This document shows, piece after piece, positions 1 through 6,131 of a stretch of DNA of 6,712 nucleotides. The DNA lies in assembly GCA_019419405.1 (NCBI GenBank), contig DYAA01000198.1:1-6712 (forward strand), in the 5' to 3' direction. Position 1 is the first letter of the stretch. Each line of letters starts with the position of its first letter. Source of the stretch: Collinsella sp. GTDB taxonomy: Bacteria; Actinomycetota; Coriobacteriia; Coriobacteriales; Coriobacteriaceae. The translations under genes were made by a program, and so were the position numbers. The notes beneath the pieces were generated by a model. That model searched no databases. It was given only the letters and a program-made list of their open reading frames with translations, and was not told the DNA's origin.

Positions 1-28
1 GCCCTCACATATACAGGGGGTACTGTAA

Positions 29-961
29 ATGTTCTACACGCTAACCGCTAACCCGGCTGTCGACATGACGGTTTCGAGCTCTCCGCTCGAGCCCGACGAG
101 AACGTCCGCACCGGCTCGGCCAGCTACACGGCTAACGGCAAGGGCCTCGACGTGTCCTTCGCCTTTAAGAAGATGGGCGTCGACACCGTCGCGCTCGGCT
201 TCTTCGCCGGCTTCACGGGCAAGTTCATCGTCGAGGAGGTCATGAACCTGGGTTGCCTCTGCCGCCCGGTCTGGACCGACGGTATCACGCGCATTAACAC
301 CTACGTCAACGATGGCCAGCACGAGTACGGCATCCTGAACCCGGGTGCTCCGATCACGCCGCAGCACCAGGAGGAGCTCTACAACATCCTGGACACCGCG
401 GGCGATCTCGAGTGCCTGATCGTTTCCGGCTCCGTGCCTCCCAAAGCTACGCCTGACTTCCTGGCTCAGGTCATGGAGCACGCTCAGGCTCGTGGCGCCG
501 ATGTCGTCTTGGACCTGTCCTCCGACAAACTCAAGGAGCTCGCTCACAAGAAGCCGCTGCTCATCAAGCCGAACCATCACGAGATGAAGGCCATCTTCGG
601 CGTGCCGGTCGACACCGACGACGAGGTCCGCGTTGCCATGAAGATGGCTCACGACGCCGGCGTTCAGAACGTGCTGCTCACCCGTGGTAGCCGCGGCGAC
701 GCTTACTTCTCCAACGGCGAGGACATCTGGTACGCCAAGCGTGAGTTCAACATCAAGCTTGTTTCTTCCGTCTGCGCCGGCGACTGCACCCTCGCTGCGT
801 TCCTGCACAAGTGGTACAGGGATCGCGACAACGTCGAGGAGGCCATGAAGCTCGCTATGGCCACCGGCGCCAACGTTGCCGAGTCCGTCGGCATCGGCGA
901 CTTCGGTCACGTCGACGAGTACAGCAAGCGTGTTGCTGTCCGCAAGCTCGATCGTCAGTAA
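29..961 (+). CDS. PfkB-family phosphosugar kinase, 1-phosphofructokinase-like (copy 1)
   Basis: Predicted cytoplasmic ATP-dependent kinase of a sugar monophosphate; relatives (FruK, LacC) convert fructose-1-phosphate or tagatose-6-phosphate to the bisphosphate. The N-terminus TLTANPAVD matches the family's opening motif. The glycine motif is NGKGLDVS (residues 36-43), where relatives have GGKG(I/L)NVS. The phosphosugar segment reads TDGITRIN, followed by LLIKPN. The C-terminal catalytic motif is CAGDC (249-253), with Asp252 as presumed base, where the family usually has GAGDS. The ATP-side loop TRGSRGDAYF has one residue more than copy 2. The 310 aa length is normal for the family. The ATG at 29 follows AGGGGG at 15-20 with good spacing and starts exactly at the family N-terminus. 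Codons are strongly biased (only one of 13 Phe codons is TTT), suggesting high expression. A terminator follows at 990. Family membership is secure; the exact substrate is inferred and uncertain. Confidence 0.9.
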   Translation: MFYTLTANPAVDMTVSSSPLEPDENVRTGSASYTANGKGLDVSFAFKKMGVDTVALGFFAGFTGKFIVEEVMNLGCLCRPVWTDGITRINTYVNDGQHEYGILNPGAPITPQHQEELYNILDTAGDLECLIVSGSVPPKATPDFLAQVMEHAQARGADVVLDLSSDKLKELAHKKPLLIKPNHHEMKAIFGVPVDTDDEVRVAMKMAHDAGVQNVLLTRGSRGDAYFSNGEDIWYAKREFNIKLVSSVCAGDCTLAAFLHKWYRDRDNVEEAMKLAMATGANVAESVGIGDFGHVDEYSKRVAVRKLDRQ

Positions 962-989
962 TCGAAACGCGACATATTCGTGCGCATGT

Positions 990-1022
990 GGCGCCCCGGT
1001 TTCGGCTGGGGCGCCTTTTGTT
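990..1022 (+). terminator. Rho-independent terminator after kinase copy 1
   Basis: A perfect 8-bp GC stem pairs GGCGCCCC (990-997) with GGGGCGCC (1008-1015) around a 10-nt loop, followed by TTTTGTT. It lies 29 nt after the stop of the first kinase and separates its transcript from that of the second kinase. Confidence 0.88.
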
Positions 1023-1108
1023 CCGCCACGGGGGAGAGGTGTCCCGCCGTACTTCATCGCTTCCACACCGTTCGCCGAGTTGTCCTAGCCTTTTACCGAT
1101 GCGTGGAA

Positions 1109-1140
1109 TATACTTTCACTAACACGTTGCTTCGTGAAAG
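1109..1140 (+). promoter_or_regulatory. Candidate -10 box and inverted repeat in the kinase copy 2 leader
   Basis: TATACT (1109-1114) is a good -10 hexamer 34 nt before the start codon, but I see no convincing -35 at 16-18 nt. Overlapping it is a perfect 7-bp inverted repeat, CTTTCAC (1113-1119) and GTGAAAG (1134-1140), with arms 21 bp apart, about two helical turns. The right arm includes the first five bases of the Shine-Dalgarno GAAAGGA (1136-1142). It could be a repressor operator or, if transcription starts further upstream, a hairpin that hides the ribosome binding site. The promoter and its regulation are inferred; only the repeat is seen directly. Confidence 0.4.
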
Positions 1141-1148
1141 GAACATTC

Positions 1149-2081
1149 ATGATTTACACGCTCACTGCAAATCCCGCCATTGACTACAACATCGCCTGCG
1201 ACGGCCTTACTGCCAATACCGTCACGCGTACCCGCAATGCCGTCTACACGCCCAACGGCAAGGGCCTCAACGTCTCGTTTACGCTTGACCACTATGGTGT
1301 CGACACCACGATCCTGGGTTTCTTCGCCGGCTTCTCGGGTGAGTTTATCGTTAAGGGCGCCGAGGCCCTGGGCGTGCCCGTCAAGCCCGTGTGGACCGAC
1401 GGTATTACGCGCGTCAATGTGTTCCTCAACGCCGGTCCCGACACCGAGTACAACATGGTCAATGCCGGTGCCGCCATCAATGAGGCCAACGAGCAGGAGA
1501 TGTTTGAACTTATCGATTCGCTCGATGACATGACCTGCCTGGTCATCAGCGGCTCGCTGCCTCCCAACACTTCCGAGGGCTTCTTGGCCGAGGTCCTGCG
1601 CCGTGTCAAGGCCAAGGGGGCCGAGTTCGTCCTCGACATCTCGAGCCATCAGCTGGCAGACCTCATTGCTCTGGAGCCACTGCTGATCAAGCCCAATGAC
1701 GACGAGCTGCTTGACATCTTTGGCATCAAGGTGAGCGGTGGCGACGACGATTCCGTCAAGGGCGCTATGGCCGAGCTGCACGCCAAGGGCGCCAAGAACG
1801 TGCTGCTGACCCTTGGTGGCGCCGGTGCGTACTTCTCCAACGGCGAGCATATCTGGTTTGCCAACCGCACCTTCGACGTCAAGCTGCTGTCGACGGTGTG
1901 CGCCGGCGATTCCTCGCTCGCTGCCTTCCTGTCCGTCTGGCACGACGCCCCCGAGCGCGTCGAGGACGCCCTGCGCCTTTCGATGGCCACTGGCGCCAAC
2001 GTGGTCGAGTGCCCCGGTCTGGGTGATTTTGCCAAGGTGGACGAATATAAGAAGCACATCGAGGTTCGCCAGGTCTGCTAG
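1149..2081 (+). CDS. PfkB-family phosphosugar kinase, 1-phosphofructokinase-like (copy 2)
   Basis: Tandem paralogue of the upstream kinase, with the same 310 aa length and about half the residues identical by eye. Presumed cytoplasmic kinase of a sugar monophosphate such as fructose-1-phosphate. Motifs in order: TLTANPAID at the N-terminus; NGKGLNVS (36-43), which keeps the usual Asn41; TDGITRVN; LLIKPN; the ATP loop TLGGAGAYF; and CAGDS (251-255) with presumed catalytic Asp254. Compared with FruK it lacks the first Gly of GAGD, and it has Phe where TRINVK has Lys. An in-frame GTG at 1134 would add five residues, but GAAAGGA (1136-1142) sits 6 nt before the ATG at 1149 and the family N-terminus begins there, so 1149 is chosen. 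Codon bias is weaker than in copy 1 (six of 15 Phe codons are TTT), suggesting lower expression. Its own leader and terminator indicate independent transcription. The substrate is not proven. Confidence 0.9.
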   Translation: MIYTLTANPAIDYNIACDGLTANTVTRTRNAVYTPNGKGLNVSFTLDHYGVDTTILGFFAGFSGEFIVKGAEALGVPVKPVWTDGITRVNVFLNAGPDTEYNMVNAGAAINEANEQEMFELIDSLDDMTCLVISGSLPPNTSEGFLAEVLRRVKAKGAEFVLDISSHQLADLIALEPLLIKPNDDELLDIFGIKVSGGDDDSVKGAMAELHAKGAKNVLLTLGGAGAYFSNGEHIWFANRTFDVKLLSTVCAGDSSLAAFLSVWHDAPERVEDALRLSMATGANVVECPGLGDFAKVDEYKKHIEVRQVC

Positions 2082-2114
2082 TTCCGGCACCTTGTCTGAA
2101 TAGTTTGATTATTT

Positions 2115-2152
2115 CGCATCCGTCTTAGACTAGGACGGATGCGTTTTTGTTT
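2115..2152 (+). terminator. Rho-independent terminator after kinase copy 2
   Basis: A perfect 10-bp stem pairs CGCATCCGTC (2115-2124) with GACGGATGCG (2134-2143). It can extend by three pairs, including one G-T wobble, to a 3-nt loop. TTTTTGTTT follows. It begins 33 nt after the kinase stop and closes that transcription unit before the CCA-adding enzyme gene. Confidence 0.92.
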
Positions 2153-2245
2153 ATCGGACTTGCGTGTGCAGTGGAGGCTGTTTCTTGCTAGACTTCTTGC
2201 AGACGCAATCGATAGCCAATTTGATAGTCGCAGGAGGCCATAGGC

Positions 2246-3640
2246 ATGTGCAATGTTTCGCTCAACGGTACTCAACCGTCCGATGCGTCCCTGCGCGTCC
2301 TGCGCGCGCTTGAGGCGGCTGGTCTTGAGGCTTGGTACGTGGGCGGTTGGGTGCGCGACGCCCTGATGGGGTACCCCAGCCACGATGTTGATATGTGCTG
2401 TAGCGGCCTGTGGCAGGAGTCCAAAGCGGCGCTCGAGACCGCCGGCATCGCGGTTGTGGAGTCGGGCATTAAATTTGGCGGAATCACGGCTATTTCCGAT
2501 GGCGAGCGTATCGAGGTCACCACGTACCGTCTGGATGGCTTTTACACCGATGGTCGTCATCCCCAGAGTGTGGAGCGTGCCGCCTCGCTCGAGGACGATC
2601 TGGCGCGCCGCGACTTTACCGTCAATGCCATGGCCTGGCATCCCGAGCGCGGGCTTGTCGACCGCTACGACGGTCAGGGTGACTTGGAGCGCAAGCTGAT
2701 TCGCGCTGTCGGCGATCCCAAGCGTCGCTTTAACGAGGACGCCCTGCGCATGCTGCGTGCGGTGCGCTTTGCCTGCCGTCTGGACTTTATGATTGAGCCC
2801 GAGACCAAGCGTGCGCTTGCCGAGTGCGCGCCGCTGCTCGATGCCGTGGCGCGTGAGCGTGTGGGTATTGAGCTCGAGGGCATTCTTTCGACCGGTCATG
2901 GGGGAGACGCGATGCTCCGCTATCCCGAGCTCATCTGCGCCGCCGTGCCCGAGTTGGCAGCGGGTCGCGGGTTTGATCAGCGCAGTGTCTATCATGCGTT
3001 TAACGTCTACGTGCATATCGCCCGTGTGCTGACGGTGGCGGGGGAGCTCGCGCTGTGTGACGGCGTCGCGCCCTCGTCGAGCCTTATGTGGGCGGCGTTT
3101 TTGCACGATGTGTCCAAGCCCGAGTGCTTCACGGTCGACCATGCCGGTAGCGGACACTTCTACGGTCATCCCGAGCTCGGCGCCAAGAAGGCGCGCGTCA
3201 TTATGGATCGCCTGGCCCTCTCGCACGACTTGGTGCGCGACGTGTGCCTGCTCATCAAATACCATGACAAGCCGCTGCGCCCCGAGCGCTCCTGTCTGCT
3301 CAATATGATGCGCGCGCTTTCGGGTGAGGGCGTCGACACGGCCCGCCTGATTGACGAGCTCATGGACCTTAAGCGTGCCGACACACTTGGCAAGGCCCCG
3401 TCGTGCTTCTATTATGTTGAGACGATTGAGGAGATGCGCGCGCTGGCGCACGAGCTGCTGAAGGTAGGGGAGCCCTATACGCTCAAGATGCTCGCCATCA
3501 ACGGCGGCGACCTGATCCGTGCCGGAGTCAAGCCCGGGCCGGAACTGGGTCAGTTTCTCAACTCCGCCCTCGACGCCGTGATCGAAGACGATATTCCCAA
3601 CGAGCGCGAAGCTCTTTTGGTTCATCTCAACTTGAATTAG
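2246..3640 (+). CDS. cca: CCA tRNA nucleotidyltransferase, class II with HD domain
   Basis: Adds or repairs the 3'-CCA end of tRNAs from CTP and ATP without a nucleic acid template; cytoplasmic. The N-terminal nucleotidyltransferase head shows GGWVRD (33-38) and the metal-binding pair Asp47/Asp49 in HDVDM. RRDFTVNAM (121-129) is the ribose-recognition motif. EDALRMLRAVRFA (164-176) supplies the nucleotide-selecting EDxxR residues Glu164, Asp165 and Arg168. An HD domain follows (about 255-380), with FLHDVSKP (His287-Asp288) and a downstream GHPELGAKKAR. The C-terminal end (INGGDLI, then a segment ending in NEREALLVHL) matches the tRNA-binding tail of bacterial CCA enzymes. At 464 aa it is full length for an HD-containing bacterial enzyme. 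The start is set by AGGAGG at 2232-2237, 8 nt before ATG. Two tRNA genes follow from their own promoter. A CC-only or A-only variant cannot be excluded by reading, but the complete motif set favours full CCA addition. Confidence 0.95.
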   Translation: MCNVSLNGTQPSDASLRVLRALEAAGLEAWYVGGWVRDALMGYPSHDVDMCCSGLWQESKAALETAGIAVVESGIKFGGITAISDGERIEVTTYRLDGFYTDGRHPQSVERAASLEDDLARRDFTVNAMAWHPERGLVDRYDGQGDLERKLIRAVGDPKRRFNEDALRMLRAVRFACRLDFMIEPETKRALAECAPLLDAVARERVGIELEGILSTGHGGDAMLRYPELICAAVPELAAGRGFDQRSVYHAFNVYVHIARVLTVAGELALCDGVAPSSSLMWAAFLHDVSKPECFTVDHAGSGHFYGHPELGAKKARVIMDRLALSHDLVRDVCLLIKYHDKPLRPERSCLLNMMRALSGEGVDTARLIDELMDLKRADTLGKAPSCFYYVETIEEMRALAHELLKVGEPYTLKMLAINGGDLIRAGVKPGPELGQFLNSALDAVIEDDIPNEREALLVHLNLN

Positions 3641-3659
3641 CTACCAAGTTTACCTGCGT

Positions 3660-3705
3660 ATTCCATAACCTGCCGACAATTTTTCGGCAATTTGGAATTT
3701 CTTCT
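3660..3705 (+). terminator. Possible terminator hairpin after cca
   Basis: A two-part hairpin begins 20 nt after the cca stop: outer ATTCCA (3660-3665) with TGGAAT (3693-3698), and inner TGCCGA (3671-3676) with TCGGCA (3684-3689), separated by a 5x3 internal loop. A T-rich but interrupted run, TTTCTTCTT, follows. It is weaker than the other terminators here and its tail overlaps the start of the tRNA promoter. Confidence 0.45.
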
Positions 3706-3733
3706 TGCGCTGACGTTTTTTGTCCCGTAATAT
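3705..3733 (+). promoter_or_regulatory. Promoter of the tRNA-Glu pair
   Basis: TTGCGC (3705-3710) and TAATAT (3728-3733) are separated by 17 nt, a good housekeeping-sigma arrangement. The predicted start near 3740 would leave a leader of roughly 25-30 nt before the first tRNA at 3768. Between here and the terminator at 3954 only the two tRNAs are found. Confidence 0.6.
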
Positions 3734-3767
3734 ATTTCCTCGCAGCACGGCAGTGCAGATGTCATGT

Positions 3768-3844
3768 GGCCCGTTCGTCTAGCGGTTTAGGACGCCGCCC
3801 TCTCAAGGCGGAGATCACCAGTTCGAATCTGGTACGGGCTACCA
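3768..3844 (+). tRNA. tRNA-Glu (anticodon CTC), copy 1
   Basis: Cloverleaf traced by hand. The acceptor GGCCCGT (3768-3774) pairs with ACGGGCT (3834-3840), with a G-U first pair. The D arm pairs GTCT with GGAC. The anticodon stem is CCGCC/GGCGG around loop CTCTCAA, with anticodon CTC at 3802-3804. The T arm is ACCAG/CTGGT with loop TTCGAAT. The discriminator is A at 3841 and the CCA end is encoded at 3842-3844. It reads GAG, the preferred Glu codon in these genes. It is probably co-transcribed with the identical copy 22 nt downstream. Confidence 0.97.
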
Positions 3845-3866
3845 CTTCTTTTCTGCTGAGGCTTAT

Positions 3867-3943
3867 GGCCCGTTCGTCTAGCGGTTTAGGACGCCGCCCT
3901 CTCAAGGCGGAGATCACCAGTTCGAATCTGGTACGGGCTACCA
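3867..3943 (+). tRNA. tRNA-Glu (anticodon CTC), copy 2
   Basis: Identical to the first copy over all 77 bases, offset by exactly 99 bp, with anticodon CTC at 3901-3903 and CCA encoded at 3941-3943. The 22-nt spacer (3845-3866) has no terminator or good promoter, so both tRNAs should come from one precursor that ends at the terminator starting at 3954. Confidence 0.97.
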
Positions 3944-3953
3944 CGCATCTGAT

Positions 3954-3990
3954 ACCCGGACTTCCTATGGAAGGCCGGGTTTTTTATTTT
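3954..3990 (+). terminator. Rho-independent terminator of the tRNA operon
   Basis: ACCCGG (3954-3959) pairs with CCGGGT (3975-3980), and an inner CTTCC (3961-3965) pairs with GGAAG (3969-3973) around a 3-nt loop, with one A/G mismatch between the two helices. Six T then ATTTT follow. It lies 10 nt after the second tRNA. Confidence 0.92.
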
Positions 3991-4054
3991 CAAACAATCG
4001 TCTGCAATTCCCGTTTGAACCAGAGCTTTGCGTTCTGCCTATGGCCCTTACGGG

Positions 4055-4072
4055 TACAATATCCAAGATATT
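4055..4072 (+). promoter_or_regulatory. Candidate -10 box overlapped by a palindrome, upstream of the flippase-like gene
   Basis: TACAAT (4055-4060) is a good -10 hexamer 33 nt before the ATG; the -35 is weak (TTCTGC at 4033-4038, 16 nt away). AATATC (4058-4063), spacer CAA, then GATATT (4067-4072) form a perfect 6-bp inverted repeat covering the end of the -10 and the expected start site, where a repressor would act. The palindrome is seen; the operator role is inferred. Confidence 0.4.
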
Positions 4073-4093
4073 TTGACTGTTAGAAGGAGTCTC

Positions 4094-5401
4094 ATGACGG
4101 AGTCCTCTCAGCATACGTCTAAGCCCCAGGTCGAGGTTGAGGCCTCGGGCGGAGATGACAATAAGAGCGCACGCCGCGGCGCCATCTTTATCGGCGTCGT
4201 GCTGGTGGGTTATATCGTCTATCTGGTGGTAACCGGGCAGATGGGGCAGTTCTGGGCCGCTATGTCGAGCGTCCAGGCGTCATGGCTCGTTGTCGCGTGT
4301 CTTTGCATGTTCATGTATCTGTTCTTTGGCATTGTGGCCTATGCGATCGCCGTCTGGCTCGACCCATATTCGCCCGTCGGCATCCGCGACCTGATTTCGG
4401 TCGAGGCGAGCGGCATCTTCTTTGGCAACCTGACGCCCATGATGATGGGCTCGACTCCCGCCCAGATCTACCGCCTGACCAAGGCGGGCCAAAATGTCGG
4501 CGAGGCCGGAGCCACGCAGTTCACGCGCTTTATCGTGTATCAGTTTGGCCTCGTTGCCTGGGGCGCTATCCTACTGCTTGCTCGCATGCCGTTTTTTGCC
4601 GAGCGCTATGGCGACATGACGCTGCTGTGCGTCTTTAGCTTTGGTGGGCACTGCTGCATCTTGCTGGGCATCTTCGCCGTCGCGCTCATGCCTAAGACCG
4701 TCACGCGCGTCGCCCATTGCATCATCAATTGGCTCGAGCGCATTGGTGTCTCGGCCACTAAGATCGAGGGATGGCGCACGTTTGTCGATGGCGAGATCTA
4801 CTCCTTCTCCGAGAAGTTCAAGCTTTCAGCCGGACATTTTTCTTCCATGCTGCTCACCGTGTTTATCACCATGCTGCAGCTCGCGTTTTTCTATCTGGTG
4901 CCGTATTTCCTGATGCTTGCCTTTGGCCACCACGAGGTCGACTTTTTCTCGGTCATGGCCGCGAGCGCCTTTGTCCAGCTGCTGAGCTCTGCGGTTCCCT
5001 TGCCCGGTGGAACTGGTGGCGCTGAGGGCGGCTTTGCATTGTTCTTGGGTCATTTCTTTGGGTCGGCATCGACCGCCGGCTATCTGCTGTGGCGTCTCAT
5101 TACGTTTATTGCACCGACCATTTTGGCTGCGCCCCTGCTGGGCCTTAAGAGCGCTCACAACGAGAGCATCCATGCGCGCTGGGATCGCGTGATGCGCAAG
5201 CTCGGCCGCGCGCCTCAGACGCCCTCTGCGCCCACTAAGCCGCACCCCGCGAATGCTGTTACCGTTGATCCCAAGAAGCAGGCTCAGAAGGCTTCTGGGA
5301 CCGCTAAGCCGGCTCATAAAGCCTATGTGCGCCAGACAGGCGACGGTATTCGCGTATCTCCGTCGGCACTCAATAAGAAGAAGCACCCTAAGTCGCAGTA
5401 G
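4094..5401 (+). CDS. MprF/YbhN-type flippase-like integral membrane protein (lysylphosphatidylglycerol synthase TM region family)
   Basis: A polytopic inner-membrane protein of 435 aa in the family related to the flippase half of MprF (UPF0104/COG0392 type). Relatives translocate or handle lipids; this protein's substrate is unknown. After a polar N-terminus (1-29), hydrophobic segments lie at about 30-47, 63-89, 146-163, 176-199, 249-277, 282-301 and 328-350. Two family-like signatures are visible: GNLTPMMMGSTPAQIYRL (111-128) and PLPGGTGGAEGG (302-313). The catalytic lysyl-transferase half of full MprF is absent, so amino-acid transfer to lipid is not expected. Residues 351-435 form a Lys/Pro/Ala-rich hydrophilic tail, probably cytoplasmic. 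An upstream in-frame TTG at 4028 overlaps the promoter and has no ribosome binding site; AAGGAG (4084-4089) before ATG 4094 fixes the start. A TetR-type gene follows after 116 nt. I see no clear terminator in between. The family call is firm; the function is not. Confidence 0.85.
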   Translation: MTESSQHTSKPQVEVEASGGDDNKSARRGAIFIGVVLVGYIVYLVVTGQMGQFWAAMSSVQASWLVVACLCMFMYLFFGIVAYAIAVWLDPYSPVGIRDLISVEASGIFFGNLTPMMMGSTPAQIYRLTKAGQNVGEAGATQFTRFIVYQFGLVAWGAILLLARMPFFAERYGDMTLLCVFSFGGHCCILLGIFAVALMPKTVTRVAHCIINWLERIGVSATKIEGWRTFVDGEIYSFSEKFKLSAGHFSSMLLTVFITMLQLAFFYLVPYFLMLAFGHHEVDFFSVMAASAFVQLLSSAVPLPGGTGGAEGGFALFLGHFFGSASTAGYLLWRLITFIAPTILAAPLLGLKSAHNESIHARWDRVMRKLGRAPQTPSAPTKPHPANAVTVDPKKQAQKASGTAKPAHKAYVRQTGDGIRVSPSALNKKKHPKSQ

Positions 5402-5450
5402 GGCAGTCGTGCGTTCTTCATGATGCGGGGCATATTTGTGCTGTATGGGG

Positions 5451-5474
5451 GATAATCCTCTTACGTAGATTATC
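5451..5474 (+). promoter_or_regulatory. Inverted repeat operator candidate in the TetR gene promoter
   Basis: GATAATC (5451-5457) and GATTATC (5468-5474) form a perfect 7-bp inverted repeat with a 10-nt spacer that itself ends in the palindrome TACGTA (5462-5467). The left arm contains GATAAT, a plausible -10 hexamer, so a bound dimer would block transcription. TetR-family regulators commonly bind such repeats in front of their own gene. No strong -35 is visible. The repeat is seen; autoregulation is inferred. Confidence 0.5.
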
Positions 5475-5517
5475 TCTCATCTGTTGATGAATGCTCGCAT
5501 ATCGAAGGGACATGCCC

Positions 5518-6129
5518 ATGGCAACCAGCAAACCGCGTCTTGACCGCCGCATCGTTCGCAGCCGTAATGCCATCCTTTCCGCTTTCGAGCGCCTACTCAT
5601 GGAAAAGCCGCTGGCAGACATTACGGTGAGTGCCATCGCGCGCGAGGCCAATGTCGACCGCAAGACCTTTTACGTTCACTTTGGCACGGTTGATGGCCTG
5701 CTCGATGCCATTGCCGTCGATGTGGTGGAGATGATTGTCGACTCGGTCGAGAAAACGCTTGCTTCCATGGACGGCGACACCAATGAGCGCGCCCTGGGCG
5801 CGGCGGCGACCTTCTTTAAAACCGTTAACGAGGCGCTGTGCAACAACCTGGTGCTTAATCGTCAGCTGATCGAGAACATTCCGCTCGATGATTTTATGGC
5901 TCGTCTTCGTGCGCCGCTCGAGCACGAGATTGCCGAGCGCGATCTGCTGCCCCAAGGTCTCAAGGACGAGATGTTCGATTACTATCTGGCGTTTTTGCTG
6001 TCGGGTATTATCGGTATCTATCGCACGTGGGCGCTGTCTGACGGCTCGGTTCCTATCGAGCGTGTCTCTGAGGTCGCCAACGACCTAACTCTCAATGGTC
6101 TGTCGAGTCTGGAATCTCGCTTGGATTAG
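5518..6129 (+). CDS. TetR/AcrR family transcriptional regulator
   Basis: DNA-binding repressor-type protein of 203 aa, the usual family size. The N-terminal domain shows the TetR pattern: RSRNAILSAFERLLMEK helix, then the helix-turn-helix TVSAIAREANVDRKTFYVHF (36-55), where relatives end in TxYxHF. The C-terminal ligand/dimer domain has YYLAFLLSGIIGIYRTW from about residue 155, resembling the C-terminal domain of DhaS-like TetR proteins. The inducer is unknown. In-frame ATGs lie at 5491, 5512 and 5518. AAGGGA (5505-5510) is 7 nt from 5518 but only 1 nt from 5512, so 5518 is chosen. The gene follows the membrane protein gene on the same strand, with its own probable promoter and an inverted repeat at 5451-5474. 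Likely targets are itself and possibly the neighbouring membrane protein gene (inference). No terminator is seen after the stop. Confidence 0.9.
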   Translation: MATSKPRLDRRIVRSRNAILSAFERLLMEKPLADITVSAIAREANVDRKTFYVHFGTVDGLLDAIAVDVVEMIVDSVEKTLASMDGDTNERALGAAATFFKTVNEALCNNLVLNRQLIENIPLDDFMARLRAPLEHEIAERDLLPQGLKDEMFDYYLAFLLSGIIGIYRTWALSDGSVPIERVSEVANDLTLNGLSSLESRLD

Positions 6130-6131
6130 GC

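Noticed and set aside
10..15. TATACA as a -10 box for kinase copy 1
   Set aside because: It would leave a leader too short for the ribosome binding site at 15-20; the real promoter is probably outside the window.
1134..1148. Upstream GTG start for kinase copy 2 (five extra residues)
   Set aside because: It would overlap the Shine-Dalgarno GAAAGGA; the ATG at 1149 matches the family N-terminus.
41..2090. Long minus-strand open frames antisense to both kinases
   Set aside because: Both are shadows of biased coding sequence; similar Val/Leu/Asp/Gly-rich composition and no ribosome binding site or motifs.
2078..3625. 515-aa open frame antisense to cca
   Set aside because: It mirrors the GC-biased codons of cca, shows no recognisable domain, and the plus-strand protein has all the catalytic motifs.
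3767..3944. Tandem tRNA copies as attachment sites of an excised or integrated element
   Set aside because: Only 22 nt lies between the copies, with no integrase or cargo; tandem tRNA duplication explains it.
3762..4083. Open frames across the two tRNA genes on both strands, with an internal peptide repeat
   Set aside because: The repeat is simply the duplicated tRNA sequence translated; these are structured RNA genes.
4028..4093. Upstream TTG start for the flippase-like gene
   Set aside because: It lies before the probable -10 box and has no ribosome binding site, unlike ATG 4094.
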